A stretch of 64,000 nt of DNA from Actinomadura rayongensis (GCF_009831215.1 NZ_WUTW01000008.1:186001-250000); one strand, 5' to 3'. Counted from the stretch's first letter, positions 31,792-41,740 are shown. Program-made: numbers and translations. The notes: generated from the sequence alone by a model not told the origin.

Positions 31792-33012
31792 CTACGCCTC
31801 CAGCGGGAACCGCGCCCGCACCCCGAACCCGCCGCCGACGCGCGGCCCGATCCGCAGCTCGCCGCCGAACAGCGCCACCCGCTCGTACATCCCGACCAGG
31901 CCGTGCCCGGGGCTCTCGGCGTCCTCGGCGCTGATCGTCGACGTGCCGTGCCCGTCGTCCTCGATCTCGACCGTCAGGTCCCGCTCGCCGTAGTACAGCC
32001 GCACCCACGCCCGCGCCGCCGGGCCCGCGTGCTTCAGCGTGTTCGTCAGCGCCTCCTGGATCAGCCGGAACGCCGCCACGTCCACGCCCGGCGACGGAGT
32101 CCGCGCCTCGCCCTCGATCCACAGCTGGACCGCCAGGCCCGTCTCCCTGACGTGCTCCAGCAGCTCCCCGACGTCGCCGAGGCCCGGCTGCGGCGCCAGC
32201 TCCCCGCCGCCGCCCTCGTCCCGCTCGGTCCGCAGCACGCCGACGATCCGCCGCATCTCGCTGAGCGCCGTCCGGCCGACCTCCTCGATCGTCGACATCG
32301 CCTCCCGCGCCCCCGCCGGGTTGCGGTCGATGACGCGCCGCGCCGCGCCCGCCTGCACCGTCATCACGCTCACATGGTGCGCCACCACGTCGTGCAGCTC
32401 CCGCGCGATGCGCGAGCGCTCCTCGATCCGCGCCGCCCGCGCGTCGGTGCCCCGCGCCCGCTCCAGCCGCGCCGCCCGGTCCTCCAGCTCGGCGAAGTAC
32501 ACCCGCCGCATCCGCAGGTTCCGGCCGAGCACCCACGCCCCGGCCACCAGCAGCCCGTTCATCAGGAACGCCATCAGCCCGACGTCCTCGGGCGTCGCCG
32601 CCAGCACCGCGACCACCGCCGCCAGGGCCACGACCCCGCCGAGCGCCGCCCGCGCCAGCGGCCGGTGCGCCGCCACCCCGTACACCGCCACCAGGAACGC
32701 CGCGACCTCCGTGACCGTCGGCGGATACCGGCCCGCCGTCAGCGCCACCATCGCCCCCACCGCGATCACCAGGACCGCCAGCGGGAACCGGCGCCGCAGC
32801 ACCAGCGCCGCCGACGCGATCACCAGCAGCGCGACCTGCCGCGCGTCCGGCGCCGCCCACACCCCGTCGTCCGGGGGACGCTCCAGCAGCGCCTGCGGCA
32901 GGCCCACGGCCAGCAGCAGGGCGCCGAGCAGCGCGTCGGCCGCCGGCGGACGCGCCCGGAACCAGGCGCGGCAGGCGCGGAGACCGTGAATGCGGGGTGA
33001 CACGCTTCTCAC
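31792..33012 (-). CDS. Two-component sensor histidine kinase (HisKA_3 type)
   Basis: A 406-residue membrane kinase. Four to five hydrophobic segments occupy about residues 25-165 with little extracytoplasmic sequence, so it may sense something within the membrane. The dimerisation/phosphoacceptor box is RIARELHDVVAHHVSVM with H207. The GHKL ATPase follows: EALTNTLKHA (N box), EIEDDGHGT and GHGLVGMYERV. The GTG at 33012 has no clear ribosome-binding site; a GTG at 33003 is an alternative. Confidence 0.92.
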   Translation of the reverse strand: MRSVSPRIHGLRACRAWFRARPPAADALLGALLLAVGLPQALLERPPDDGVWAAPDARQVALLVIASAALVLRRRFPLAVLVIAVGAMVALTAGRYPPTVTEVAAFLVAVYGVAAHRPLARAALGGVVALAAVVAVLAATPEDVGLMAFLMNGLLVAGAWVLGRNLRMRRVYFAELEDRAARLERARGTDARAARIEERSRIARELHDVVAHHVSVMTVQAGAARRVIDRNPAGAREAMSTIEEVGRTALSEMRRIVGVLRTERDEGGGGELAPQPGLGDVGELLEHVRETGLAVQLWIEGEARTPSPGVDVAAFRLIQEALTNTLKHAGPAARAWVRLYYGERDLTVEIEDDGHGTSTISAEDAESPGHGLVGMYERVALFGGELRIGPRVGGGFGVRARFPLEA

Positions 33013-33113
33013 CCTAGGAGGTCACGACGGCCCCCGACCCATCCTGAACGCGGATCCCCGATCCTCCCCAAGGAGGACGCCGGGTCCACCCCGCGGGCCG
33101 CCCGGAACGCGCC

Positions 33114-34019
33114 TCACGGGTCGTCGCGGCCCCGCACCGCCATCGCGTCCGCCGGGGACTCGCGCGGCGCCGGGACGGCCGGCAGCGGCGGCGGCGTCCC
33201 CCCGAACTCCGGGCACCGCTCCCGGTGGTCGCACCAGTCGCACAGCCGGCTCGCGCGCGGACGCCACTCACCGGTGTCGGTCGCCCGCCGGATCGCGTCC
33301 CACAGCGCCTCCACCTTCCGCTCGGTCGCCCGCAGATCCGCCTCGTCCGGCGCGTACCGCAGCACCTCCCCGTTCCCCAGGTACATCAGCTGCAGCAGCC
33401 GCGGCACCGCCCCCCGCAGCCGCCACAGCACCAGCGCGTAGAACTTCATCTGGAACAGCGCCCGCGCCTCGAAGTCCGCGCGCGGCGCCGTGCCCGTCTT
33501 GTAGTCCACGATCCGGACCTCGCCGGTCGGCGCGACGTCCACCCGGTCGATGAAGCCCCGCAGCCGCAGGCCCGACTCCAGCACCGTCTCCACGTACAGC
33601 TCCCGCTCGGCGGGCTCCAGCCGCCGGGGATCCTCCAGCGTGAAGTACCGCTCCACCTGCCGCCGCGCCTGCTCCAGCCACTCCGCCCGCTCCGCCGCCC
33701 CTTCGGCGTCCGCCGCGAACAGGCCGTCCAGCTCCGGTTCCTTCGCCAGCAGCCGCTCCCACTCGGGGCCCAGCAGCTCCAGCGCCGCCCCGACCGTCCG
33801 GCCGTCCGGGGGCAGGTCGTACAGGCGCTCCAGCACCGCGTGCACCAGCGTCCCGCGCACCGCCGCCGGGCTCGGCCGCTCCGGCAGCTTGTCGATCACC
33901 CGGAACCGGTACAGCAGCGGACACGTCATGAAATCCCCGGCCCGCGACGGCGACAGCGACCCCGCCACCTCCACCGCTCCCGTCCCCGCGTCCGTGCCCG
34001 CATCCGCCTCCGTCGTCAT
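33114..34019 (-). CDS. RecB-family PD-(D/E)XK nuclease with Fe-S cysteines
   Basis: A 301-residue single-domain nuclease of the RecB/Cas4/AddB-C-terminal type. The catalytic core is visible as VRGTLVHAVLERL, a D in GFIDRVDV, IVDYKTG (the D-x-K pair) and QMKFYALVLW. Four cysteines suited to a 4Fe-4S cluster frame the fold: one in FMTCPLLYRF and three in CDWCDHRERCPEF. In mycobacteria a RecB-like gene also neighbours trmI and the proteasomal ATPase gene, so the placement is conserved. Probably a DNA repair nuclease. Confidence 0.9.
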   Translation of the reverse strand: MTTEADAGTDAGTGAVEVAGSLSPSRAGDFMTCPLLYRFRVIDKLPERPSPAAVRGTLVHAVLERLYDLPPDGRTVGAALELLGPEWERLLAKEPELDGLFAADAEGAAERAEWLEQARRQVERYFTLEDPRRLEPAERELYVETVLESGLRLRGFIDRVDVAPTGEVRIVDYKTGTAPRADFEARALFQMKFYALVLWRLRGAVPRLLQLMYLGNGEVLRYAPDEADLRATERKVEALWDAIRRATDTGEWRPRASRLCDWCDHRERCPEFGGTPPPLPAVPAPRESPADAMAVRGRDDP

Positions 34020-34142
34020 GCCCACGAGCGTAGGGGAGCCCTCCGACGAAACCGCGCCGGGAATCGCCGCTGTGGACAACGCTTGGACATCAGCGGCGGG
34101 CGCCCGGCCGGACGGCGCGGGCCGGGGCCGTAGCATCGGACC

Positions 34143-35306
34143 GTGACCGACAGCCCGCCCTCGCCGCAGGGAGCACCGCCCGCCGGAGACCCCGGCCCGC
34201 GCGGCAACGGCCTGCCCATCGGACGGCCGTTCGGCGTCCCCGTCTTCGTCTCGCCGAGCTGGTTCGTCGTCGCGATCATCGTCACGGTCCTCTTCGAGAG
34301 CCAGGTCCACGACGTCGTCGGCCGCCCCGGCAGCTTCGCCGTCGCGTTCGCCTACGCCGTCCTGCTCTACGGATCGGTGTTCGTCCACGAACTCAGCCAC
34401 GCCGTCACCGCCCGCGCCCTCGGCCTGCCCGTCCGCTCGGTCACCCTCCACATCCTCGGCGGCGAGACCTCCATCGGCCGCGAGGCCGACGGCCCCGGCG
34501 GCGAATTCCTCATCGCCCTCGCCGGGCCGCTGGTCAACCTCGTCCTCGCCGGGCTCGGCTTCGCCGCCCGCGCGTTCGTCCCGCTCCCGCCCGTCGGGCT
34601 CCTCCTGCTCGACGCCCTCGCCTTCGCCAACCTCCTCGTCGGCGTCTTCAACCTCCTGCCCGGCCTGCCCCTGGACGGCGGCAGGCTCGTCCGCGCCGCC
34701 GTCTGGAAGGCCACCGGACGCAGCCGCAGCGGCGCCGTCGCCGCCGCCCAGATCGGCCGCGGCGTCGCCGTCCTCTGCCTCCTCGCCGGCGCCTACCTCA
34801 GCACCCGCTCCACCGAGGACGGCGGCATCGGCTGGCTCACCCTCCTGTGGTCCGCGCTCGTCGCCTCCTTCATCTGGGTCGGCGCCACCCAGACCCTGCG
34901 CGCCGAACGCATCCGCGAGCGCATCCCCCGCCTCAGCGCCCGCGCCCTCGCCCGCCGCGCCACCCTCGTCACCGCCGACCTGCCCCTCGCCGAGGCCGTC
35001 CGCCGCGCCCAGGCCGAGCACGCCGGCGCCATCGTCGTCGTCGACCACGACGGACGCCCCCGCGGCCTCGTCAGCGAGAAGGCCGTCACCGCCACGCCCG
35101 AACACCGCCGCCCCTGGGTCAGCACCGGCGACCTGTCGCGCGGCATCGAACCCGGCCTCACCCTCCCCGCCGACCTCACCGGCGAGGACCTCGTCGACGC
35201 CCTCCGCAACGCCCCCGCGTCCGAATACCTCCTCCTCGAACCCGGCGGCGGCGTCTACGGCGTCCTCGCCACCGCCGACGTCGACCGCGCCTTCAGCGGC
35301 GCCTGA
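34143..35306 (+). CDS. Site-2 protease family metallopeptidase with CBS domains
   Basis: A 387-residue integral membrane metalloprotease (M50, SpoIVFB/Rv2869-like class). It has about six transmembrane segments in the first 240 residues, the zinc motif HELSH (82-86) within a membrane helix, and the third ligand in NLLPGLPLDGGRL. The last 120 residues form a CBS pair (LVTADLPLAEAVRRAQ...), a nucleotide-sensing module. It likely cleaves a membrane-anchored regulator. The GTG follows TAGCAT (34131-34136) by 6 nt, and the gene diverges from the RecB-type nuclease. Confidence 0.93.
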   Translation: MTDSPPSPQGAPPAGDPGPRGNGLPIGRPFGVPVFVSPSWFVVAIIVTVLFESQVHDVVGRPGSFAVAFAYAVLLYGSVFVHELSHAVTARALGLPVRSVTLHILGGETSIGREADGPGGEFLIALAGPLVNLVLAGLGFAARAFVPLPPVGLLLLDALAFANLLVGVFNLLPGLPLDGGRLVRAAVWKATGRSRSGAVAAAQIGRGVAVLCLLAGAYLSTRSTEDGGIGWLTLLWSALVASFIWVGATQTLRAERIRERIPRLSARALARRATLVTADLPLAEAVRRAQAEHAGAIVVVDHDGRPRGLVSEKAVTATPEHRRPWVSTGDLSRGIEPGLTLPADLTGEDLVDALRNAPASEYLLLEPGGGVYGVLATADVDRAFSGA

Positions 35307-35362
35307 CCCGCGCCTTCAGCGGGCGCCTGAGCAGGCCCGCACGGCCGCTAGCCTTGACGCCC

Positions 35363-36307
35363 ATGAGCGAACCCTCCACCCCGCCCGTCCCCGCCGCCGC
35401 GACCGGCCGCATCCCGCACGGACCGTTCCGCCCCGGCGACCAGGTTCAGCTCACCGACCCCAAGGGACGCATCAACACCATCACCCTGCAGCCAGGGAAG
35501 CTCTACCACTCCCACAAGGGATCCATCCCGCACGACACCATCATCGGCAGCCCCGAAGGCAGCGTCTTCCGCTCCACCGGCGCCGTCGAATACCTCGCCT
35601 TCCGGCCCCTGCTCAGCGACTACGCCGTCCGCATGCCGCGCGGCGCCGCCGTCGTCTACCCCAAGGACGCCGCCCAGATCGTCGCGCAGGCCGACATCTT
35701 CCCCGGCGCCCGCGTCGTCGAGGCCGGCGCCGGGTCGGGCGCCCTCACCTGCTTCCTGCTGCGCGCCGTCGGCGAGCACGGCCTCGTCTCCTCCTACGAG
35801 CGCCGCCCCGACTTCGCCGACGTCGCCCGCGCCAACGTCGAGCGCTTCTTCGGCGGCCCCCACCCGTCCTGGCGGCTCACCGTCGGGTCCCTGGAGGACG
35901 CCCTCGCCGAGACCGAGGTCGACCGCGTCGTCCTCGACATGCTCGCCCCCTGGGAGTGCGTCGACGCCGTCGCCAAGGCCCTCGTCCCCGGCGGCATGGT
36001 CTGCGCCTACATCGCCACCACCACCCAGATGTCCCGCGTGGTGGAGGACCTGCGCTCCCACGGCGCGTTCGCCGAGCCCTACGCCTTCGAGACGCTGCTG
36101 CGCTCCTGGCACGTCGAGGGCCTCGCCGTCCGCCCCGACCACCGCATGGTCGGCCACACCGGCTTCCTCGTCACCGCGCGCCGCCTCGCCGACGGCGTCA
36201 CCCCGCCGCAGCGCCGCCGCCGTCCCGCCAAGGGCGCCTACACCCCGGACGCCGCCGCGGACACCGCCGACGCCGCGCCCGCCGCCGACACGCCCGACGA
36301 GTCCTAG
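35363..36307 (+). CDS. trmI: tRNA (adenine-58-N1)-methyltransferase TrmI
   Basis: TrmI methylates N1 of A58 in the tRNA T-loop, using AdoMet, as a homotetramer. The 314-residue protein has the N-terminal beta domain (PGKLYHSHKGSIPHDTIIG), the AdoMet site VVEAGAGSGALT, and the catalytic-domain VVLDMLAPWE. The alanine/proline-rich 50-residue tail is not conserved. The same gene (Rv2118c) neighbours the proteasomal ATPase in Mycobacterium tuberculosis. The ATG at 35363 has TAGCCT 8 nt upstream. Confidence 0.95.
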   Translation: MSEPSTPPVPAAATGRIPHGPFRPGDQVQLTDPKGRINTITLQPGKLYHSHKGSIPHDTIIGSPEGSVFRSTGAVEYLAFRPLLSDYAVRMPRGAAVVYPKDAAQIVAQADIFPGARVVEAGAGSGALTCFLLRAVGEHGLVSSYERRPDFADVARANVERFFGGPHPSWRLTVGSLEDALAETEVDRVVLDMLAPWECVDAVAKALVPGGMVCAYIATTTQMSRVVEDLRSHGAFAEPYAFETLLRSWHVEGLAVRPDHRMVGHTGFLVTARRLADGVTPPQRRRRPAKGAYTPDAAADTADAAPAADTPDES

Positions 36308-36633
36308 ATCACATTCGGGGGCCGCGCCACGCCCGGGAACTTTCCCTCCGCCCCGGTCGGCGCGGCTCTCTCCGGCCGTCCGCCGCCGCTTCGCTCTGGG
36401 CGGACATACCCGATGATGTCGGCAAATCCTGCCGCCACCGGGCCGCGCCGCCGACAAGAACCACCGTCCCACCTGCCCCACGACGCAAACACCGCGCCCC
36501 CGCGCCCCCGCAGCCGCACCCGCCCCGACACGCCCCCCACGACACGACAACCGAAAGGGCAGGTTACGGAACCGCTCCAGATAGGTAGGGTCTCAATAGG
36601 TCGTCGGCTCTCTTCGTGAGGAGGTGACGGGGC
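36308..36633 (+). promoter_or_regulatory. Promoter region of arc
   Basis: A 326-bp non-coding interval rich in C. Near its end TTACGG (36564-36569) and TAGGGT (36586-36591), 16 bp apart, form a plausible housekeeping-type promoter. It would give a leader of about 35 nt containing GAGGAGGTGA before the GTG. No longer structure was found in the first 250 bp. Confidence 0.5.
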
Positions 36634-38394
36634 GTGGCCGCTCGTGATGATGCTGGGGCGCGCAGCGCGCAGGACAAGGAGGTCAAGGACCTCCGCACAC
36701 AGGTTTCCTTCCTGGAGGAGGAGATCTCCGTACTGCGCCGCAAGCTCGCGGAATCCCCGCGCCAAGTACGGGTTCTAGAGGAACGTCTCCATGAGGCACA
36801 GGCCAACCTGGCCGCCGCCACGGGTCAGAACGAACGTCTCGTGTCGACCCTGAAGGAAGCACGCGAGCAGATCGTCGCGCTCAAGGAGGAGGTCGACCGG
36901 CTGGCGCAACCGCCGTCCGGCTACGGCGTCTTCCTCGAAGCAAGGGACGATGGAACGGTCGACATCTTCACCGGAGGCCGCAAGCTCCGCGTGAACGTCA
37001 GCCCGTCCGTCGACGTCGAGGACCTCAAGCGCGGCCAGGAGGTCATGCTCAACGAGGCCCTCAACGTCGTGGAAGCCCTCGCCTTCGAGCAGCAGGGCGA
37101 GGTCGTCATGCTCAAGGAGCTCCTCGACGACGGCGAACGCGCGCTCGTCATCGCGCACGCCGACGAGGAGCGCATCATCAAGCTCGCCGAGCCGCTGCGC
37201 GGAGTCCCGCTCCGCGCCGGCGACTCGCTCATGCTCGACTCCCGGTCCGGATACGCCTACGAGAAGATCCACAAGGCCGAGGTCGAAGAACTCGTCCTCG
37301 AAGAGGTGCCCGACATCTCCTACGAGGAGATCGGCGGGCTCGGCTCCCAGATCGAACTGATCCGCGACGCCGTCGAACTGCCCTACCTGCACGCCGACCT
37401 CTTCCGCGAGCACAAGCTCCGGCCCCCCAAGGGCGTCCTGCTCTACGGGCCCCCCGGCTGCGGCAAGACGCTCATCGCCAAGGCCGTCGCCAACTCCCTC
37501 GCCAAGAAGGTCGCCGAACAGACCGGCCAGGAGGGCAAGAGCTTCTTCCTCAACATCAAGGGGCCCGAACTCCTCAACAAGTACGTCGGCGAGACAGAAC
37601 GCCACATCCGGCTCGTGTTCCAGCGCGCCCGCGAGAAGGCGTCCGCCGGAACCCCCGTCATCGTCTTCTTCGACGAGATGGACTCCATCTTCCGCACCCG
37701 CGGATCCGGCGTCTCCTCCGACGTCGAGAACACCATCGTCCCGCAGCTCCTCAGCGAGATCGACGGCGTCGAAGGCCTGGAGAACGTCATCGTCATCGGC
37801 GCCTCCAACCGCGAGGACATGATCGATCCCGCGATCCTGCGCCCCGGCCGCCTCGACGTCAAGATCAAGATCGAACGCCCCGACGCCGAGGCCGCCAAGG
37901 ACATCTTCTCCAAGTACATCGTCCCCGGCCTCCCGCTGCACGCCGACGACCTCGGCGAACACGACGGCAACCCCACCGCCACCATCGACGCCATGATCCA
38001 GCGCGTCGTCGAGCGCATGTACACCGAGAGCGAAGAGAACCGCTTCCTCGAGGTCACCTACGCCAACGGCGACAAGGAAGTCCTCTTCTTCAAGGACTTC
38101 AACTCCGGCGCCATGATCCAGAACATCGTCGACCGCGCCAAGAAGATGGCCATCAAGCAGTTCCTCGAAACCGGCCAGAAGGGCATGCGCGTCCAGCACC
38201 TCCTCGCCGCCTGCGTCGACGAGTTCAGCGAGAACGAAGACCTCCCCAACACCACCAACCCCGACGACTGGGCCCGGATCTCCGGCAAGAAGGGCGAACG
38301 GATCGTCTACATCCGCACCCTCGTCTCCGGCACCAAGGGAGCCGAGGCCGGACGCTCCATCGACACCGTCGCCAACACCGGCCAGTACCTCTGA
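36634..38394 (+). CDS. arc: Proteasome-associated ATPase Arc (Mpa)
   Basis: Arc/Mpa is the hexameric AAA+ unfoldase that binds Pup and threads pupylated proteins into the 20S proteasome. The 586-residue protein has an N-terminal coiled coil (about 12-90) that recruits Pup. Two OB folds follow, then a AAA domain with Walker A GPPGCGKT (272-279) and Walker B FFDEMDS (D347 E348). It ends GQYL, the C-terminal tyrosine motif that docks on the proteasome alpha ring. The GTG is preceded by GAGGAGGTGA. dop follows after a hairpin. Confidence 0.97.
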   Translation: MAARDDAGARSAQDKEVKDLRTQVSFLEEEISVLRRKLAESPRQVRVLEERLHEAQANLAAATGQNERLVSTLKEAREQIVALKEEVDRLAQPPSGYGVFLEARDDGTVDIFTGGRKLRVNVSPSVDVEDLKRGQEVMLNEALNVVEALAFEQQGEVVMLKELLDDGERALVIAHADEERIIKLAEPLRGVPLRAGDSLMLDSRSGYAYEKIHKAEVEELVLEEVPDISYEEIGGLGSQIELIRDAVELPYLHADLFREHKLRPPKGVLLYGPPGCGKTLIAKAVANSLAKKVAEQTGQEGKSFFLNIKGPELLNKYVGETERHIRLVFQRAREKASAGTPVIVFFDEMDSIFRTRGSGVSSDVENTIVPQLLSEIDGVEGLENVIVIGASNREDMIDPAILRPGRLDVKIKIERPDAEAAKDIFSKYIVPGLPLHADDLGEHDGNPTATIDAMIQRVVERMYTESEENRFLEVTYANGDKEVLFFKDFNSGAMIQNIVDRAKKMAIKQFLETGQKGMRVQHLLAACVDEFSENEDLPNTTNPDDWARISGKKGERIVYIRTLVSGTKGAEAGRSIDTVANTGQYL

Positions 38395-38410
38395 CCCCCG
38401 CACCGACCAC

Positions 38411-38457
38411 GCCGCGGCGCGGCGGCCCGCCCCACCGGCCGGCCGCCGCGCCGCGGC
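38411..38457 (+). terminator. Hairpin between arc and dop
   Basis: A perfect 17-bp GC stem (38411-38427 with 38441-38457) and 13-nt loop start 16 bp after the arc stop. No U-run follows. It probably separates the arc transcript from dop, which has its own -10-like box at 38521. Confidence 0.65.
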
Positions 38458-38533
38458 ACGTCGGCCCCGCCACGCGGACGCCCCGGACCCCGCCCCGTGG
38501 CCCCGCCCCCGCCCTCCCGATAGGCTCGACCAT

Positions 38534-40054
38534 ATGAGTGTTCGGCGCGTCATGGGCATCGAAACCGAGTACGGCGTCTCCGTGCCCGGTCAGCCAGGGG
38601 CCAACGCGATGGTCACCTCGTCGCAGGTCGTCAACGCCTACCTCGCGGCGTCCGCCGCACGGGCCAGACGGGCCCGCTGGGACTTCGAGGAGGAGAACCC
38701 CCTCCGCGACGCCCGCGGCTTCGACCTCGCCCGCGAGGTCGCCGACCCCACCCAGCTCACCGACGAGGACCTCGGCCTCGCCAACGTCATCCTCACCAAC
38801 GGCGCGCGCCTCTACGTCGACCACGCCCACCCGGAGTACTCCGCGCCCGAGTGCACCAACCCCCTCGACGCCGTCATCTGGGACAAGGCAGGCGAACGCG
38901 TCATGGCCGACGCCGCCGCCCGCGCCGCCCTCATCCCCGGCACCAACCCCATCCAGCTCTACAAGAACAACACCGACAACAAAGGCGCCTCCTACGGCTG
39001 CCACGAGAACTACCTCATGCGGCGGCAGACGCCCTTCGCCGACATCGTCCGCCACCTCACCCCCTTCTTCGTCTCCCGCCAGGTCGTCACCGGCGCCGGC
39101 CGCGTCGGCATCGGCGTCGACGGACGCGGCGAAGGCTTCCAGATCAGCCAGCGCGCCGACTTCTTCGAAGTCGAAGTCGGCCTGGAGACCACCCTCAAAC
39201 GCCCCATCATCAACACCCGCGACGAACCCCACGCCGACCCCGACAAATACCGGCGCCTCCACGTCATCATCGGCGACGCCAACATGAGCGAGGTCTCCAC
39301 CTACCTCAAGCTCGGCACCACCGCCCTCGTCCTCGCCATGATCGAGGACTCCTTCCTCACCACCGACCTCACCGTCGACGCGCCCGTCGCCTCCCTGCGC
39401 GCCGTCTCCCACGACCCGTCCTGCAAACACCTCCTGACGCTCCGCGACGGCCGCAAGATGACCGCCGTCCAGCTCCAGCTCGAATACCTCGACCAGTCAC
39501 GCAAATACGTCGAGGACCGCTACGGCGCCGACGTCGACGACATGACCAAGGACGTCCTCGACCGCTGGGAATCCGTCCTGCACCGCCTCGGCGACGACCC
39601 CATGCAGCTCTCCCGCGAACTCGACTGGGTCGCCAAACTCGAACTCCTCGAGGGCTACCGCAGCCGCGACGGCCTCGACTGGTCCCACCCCCGCCTCCAG
39701 CTCGTCGACCTCCAGTACACCGACGTCCGCGCCGACAAGGGCCTCTACAACCGCCTCGTCGCCCGCGACCGCATCGACCGCGTCGTCACCGAGCGCCAGG
39801 TCCAGGACGCCGTCGAGGACCCGCCCGAGGACACCCGCGCCTACTTCCGCGGACGCTGCCTGCGCCAGTACGCCGACAACGTCGCCGCCGCCTCCTGGGA
39901 CTCCGTCATCTTCGACGTCCCCGGCCGCGAATCCCTCCAGCGCGTCCCCACCCTCGAACCGCTGCGCGGCACCAAGGACCACGTCGGCGCGCTCCTCGAC
40001 CAGTGCCGCACCGCCGCCGACCTCGTCGCCACCCTCACCGGCCAGAACGGCTGA
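38534..40054 (+). CDS. dop: Depupylase / Pup deamidase Dop
   Basis: Dop converts the C-terminal glutamine of Pup to glutamate and removes Pup from conjugates. The 506-residue protein belongs to the glutamine-synthetase-like carboxylate-amine ligase fold. Metal-binding glutamates lie in MGIETEYG (E10, E12); the catalytic aspartate is D96 in [13 protein letters not shown]. The insertion at about 40-80 (the Dop loop), absent from the PafA paralogue at 43683, identifies it as Dop. TAGGCT (38521-38526) precedes the ATG by 7 nt. A terminator follows. Confidence 0.97.
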   Translation: MSVRRVMGIETEYGVSVPGQPGANAMVTSSQVVNAYLAASAARARRARWDFEEENPLRDARGFDLAREVADPTQLTDEDLGLANVILTNGARLYVDHAHPEYSAPECTNPLDAVIWDKAGERVMADAAARAALIPGTNPIQLYKNNTDNKGASYGCHENYLMRRQTPFADIVRHLTPFFVSRQVVTGAGRVGIGVDGRGEGFQISQRADFFEVEVGLETTLKRPIINTRDEPHADPDKYRRLHVIIGDANMSEVSTYLKLGTTALVLAMIEDSFLTTDLTVDAPVASLRAVSHDPSCKHLLTLRDGRKMTAVQLQLEYLDQSRKYVEDRYGADVDDMTKDVLDRWESVLHRLGDDPMQLSRELDWVAKLELLEGYRSRDGLDWSHPRLQLVDLQYTDVRADKGLYNRLVARDRIDRVVTERQVQDAVEDPPEDTRAYFRGRCLRQYADNVAAASWDSVIFDVPGRESLQRVPTLEPLRGTKDHVGALLDQCRTAADLVATLTGQNG

Positions 40055-40072
40055 CGCACCACCGCACGCCAC

Positions 40073-40110
40073 GCGCGCGCCGCCCGGCTCCGGCCGGGCC
40101 CGGCGCGCGC
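40073..40110 (+). terminator. Terminator downstream of dop
   Basis: Ten base pairs (40073-40082 with 40101-40110) plus six (40083-40088 with 40093-40098) form a stem with a CC bulge and a TCCG loop. A T-rich tract (GTTTCCGCCCCCTTTTC) follows, which fits an intrinsic terminator for dop. Confidence 0.75.
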
Positions 40111-40283
40111 TCGCGTTTCCGCCCCCTTTTCGTGACCGCTTCGCCCGTTTTACAGGTTCGCCGGACGGCGATAACCCAGCCAGGACCCCCGGCCCCGCGC
40201 GGACGGTACGGCGGATCACGGCATCCGCTGGCCGTCGGTGATCGGAGATAGGCTGAGAGGACCGGCAGAGCGGAGGTATCGAC

Positions 40284-40493
40284 ATGGCCACGAAGGACAC
40301 CGGCGGTCAGAAGCAGACCACGCGTCGCACGGAGGAGACCGAGGAGACCCAGGCCACGACGGGCGAGGACGTCCAGGAGCGGCAGGAGAAGCTCAGCGAC
40401 GACGTCGAGGCAATTCTGGACGAAATTGACGAAGTTCTCGAAGAGAACGCAGAGGAATTCGTACGCGGGTACGTACAAAAAGGAGGCCAGTAA
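40284..40493 (+). CDS. pup: Prokaryotic ubiquitin-like protein Pup
   Basis: Pup is the small disordered modifier that PafA attaches to target lysines through its C-terminal residue. The 69-residue protein has a charged, T/E-rich N-terminus, the Arc-binding helical stretch DDVEAILDEIDEVLEENAEEF, and ends KGGQ. The terminal Gln requires deamidation by Dop before ligation. The ATG follows GCGGAGG. TAGGCT at 40252-40257 may be its -10 box, giving a normal leader. The last 100 bases are clearly less GC-rich than surrounding genes. Confidence 0.97.
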   Translation: MATKDTGGQKQTTRRTEETEETQATTGEDVQERQEKLSDDVEAILDEIDEVLEENAEEFVRGYVQKGGQ

Positions 40494-40536
40494 ATCCTGG
40501 TTTGTCCGAATCATTCGATTTGAAAAAACCAGGATT
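40493..40536 (+). promoter_or_regulatory. AT-rich inverted repeat at the pup stop codon
   Basis: AATCCTGGTTT (40493-40503), beginning on the last base of the pup stop, is perfectly complementary to AAACCAGGATT (40526-40536). The 22-nt loop holds a second dyad CGAAT-C-ATTCG (40507-40517). It could terminate or attenuate the pup transcript ahead of the endonuclease gene. Its low GC content is foreign to the region. Confidence 0.65.
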
Positions 40537-40579
40537 GCATGAGTTACTGAGCCGGGCAGTCTCCCCGGAGGGTGGGTGG

Positions 40580-41740
40580 GTGGCGATGGTGCAGGAGAAG
40601 AAGTGCCGCGATTGCGGCGAGGTCAAGCCGACGACGGAGTTCTGGAAGCGCAAGGCGTCCGCGGACGGTCTCTCGCTCTACTGTCGGGAGTGTTTCGGCC
40701 TCCGCAACTCGTCGTCTTATCGAGGAAAGCGCGCGGCCGAGGGCAAGTCGACAAGGCCCTACCGGCGTCATCTCGACGTACCTGAGGGCATGAAGTACTG
40801 CCCCCAGTGCGAACAGACCAAGAAGATCGAGGAATTCGGGAAGAACCGGGCGAGGTCGACGGGACTGGCGAATTACTGCCGTTCGTGTCACAACCGTGTC
40901 TCGTCCGAGGCGAAGCAGCGCCTCTACGGTGGGCAGCGGAGTTACCTCCTGAAAACGCGTTACGGCCTCACCGGTGCGCAGGTGGACGAGCTGACCGCTC
41001 GGCAGGGCGGAATCTGTGTGCTGTGCCTTCGCGATCCCGCCGCGCACGTCGACCATGATCATTACACCGGCGTGGTCCGGCACATCCTGTGCTTCCCCTG
41101 CAATGGCGGGCTCGGCCAGTTCGACGACAATCCCCGACGGCTCTACGAGGCGGCGGACTACCTCGAAGAACGAACGTGGTACGTGCGTCTGCTCCGGCTC
41201 GAACTCGGCACTTCCCGCATCTCGTCGTCCGCGCTGCGCGCCTGGCGCGAGGAGACCTACCCGGGGTCTTTCGAACGCCGCACGGCGGAGGCCGTGGCGA
41301 GAGCCGGTCTCACGAGCCGGGGGAAGCCGCGCGTGCGCTGGGGACTCGACGCGGCGGACATCGAGGATCTGGTGACGATCCAGCAGGGCGGGTGCGCGAT
41401 CTGCGTGGACCGTCCGGCCGAACACGTCGACCACTGCCATGAGACGGGCGCGGTGCGCGGAATGCTGTGCGGCGGCTGCAACACGGGGATGGGGCAGTTG
41501 CGGGACGATCCGGCGGTGCTGCGTCGCGCGATCGACTATGTGCTGGGCCTGCTGGTCAAGGAGGTGCCGGACGGGCGTGGTGGGACGCGCTTGTCGTTCA
41601 CGGAGCCGGATGTGGATCCGGAGAGCGTCCCGGAGGGCGGTTGGGAGCCGCATCGTCTGGCGGACGCGGCGTTCCGCAAGGGGGAGCGGGACAAGGAGGG
41701 CGTGCGGGATTCGTGGATCGGGGATCCGGTCGAGGTGTGA
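40580..41740 (+). CDS. Double endonuclease VII-like (HNH/treble-clef) protein within the pup-proteasome locus
   Basis: A 386-residue protein with a clear internal duplication. Two CxxC...CxxC zinc-finger units open it (KCRDCGE...YCREC and YCPQCEQ...YCRSC). Two recombination endonuclease VII-like cores follow, each with CxxC, a VDHDHYTG / VDHCHETG metal-histidine motif, and a closing CFPCNGGLG / CGGCNTGMG. Phage T4 EndoVII resolves branched DNA; this protein probably cuts DNA or RNA, but the substrate is unknown. The GTG at 40580 has GGAGGG at ideal spacing; a TTG at 40502 would add 26 residues inside the inverted repeat. Base composition is less biased than in dop. Confidence 0.85.
   Translation: MAMVQEKKCRDCGEVKPTTEFWKRKASADGLSLYCRECFGLRNSSSYRGKRAAEGKSTRPYRRHLDVPEGMKYCPQCEQTKKIEEFGKNRARSTGLANYCRSCHNRVSSEAKQRLYGGQRSYLLKTRYGLTGAQVDELTARQGGICVLCLRDPAAHVDHDHYTGVVRHILCFPCNGGLGQFDDNPRRLYEAADYLEERTWYVRLLRLELGTSRISSSALRAWREETYPGSFERRTAEAVARAGLTSRGKPRVRWGLDAADIEDLVTIQQGGCAICVDRPAEHVDHCHETGAVRGMLCGGCNTGMGQLRDDPAVLRRAIDYVLGLLVKEVPDGRGGTRLSFTEPDVDPESVPEGGWEPHRLADAAFRKGERDKEGVRDSWIGDPVEV

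Noticed and set aside
40502-40579. TTG start extending the endonuclease VII protein by 26 residues
   Set aside because: It lies within the inverted repeat loop and lacks a well-spaced ribosome-binding site, whereas GTG 40580 follows GGAGGG at 7 nt. Kept only as an alternative.
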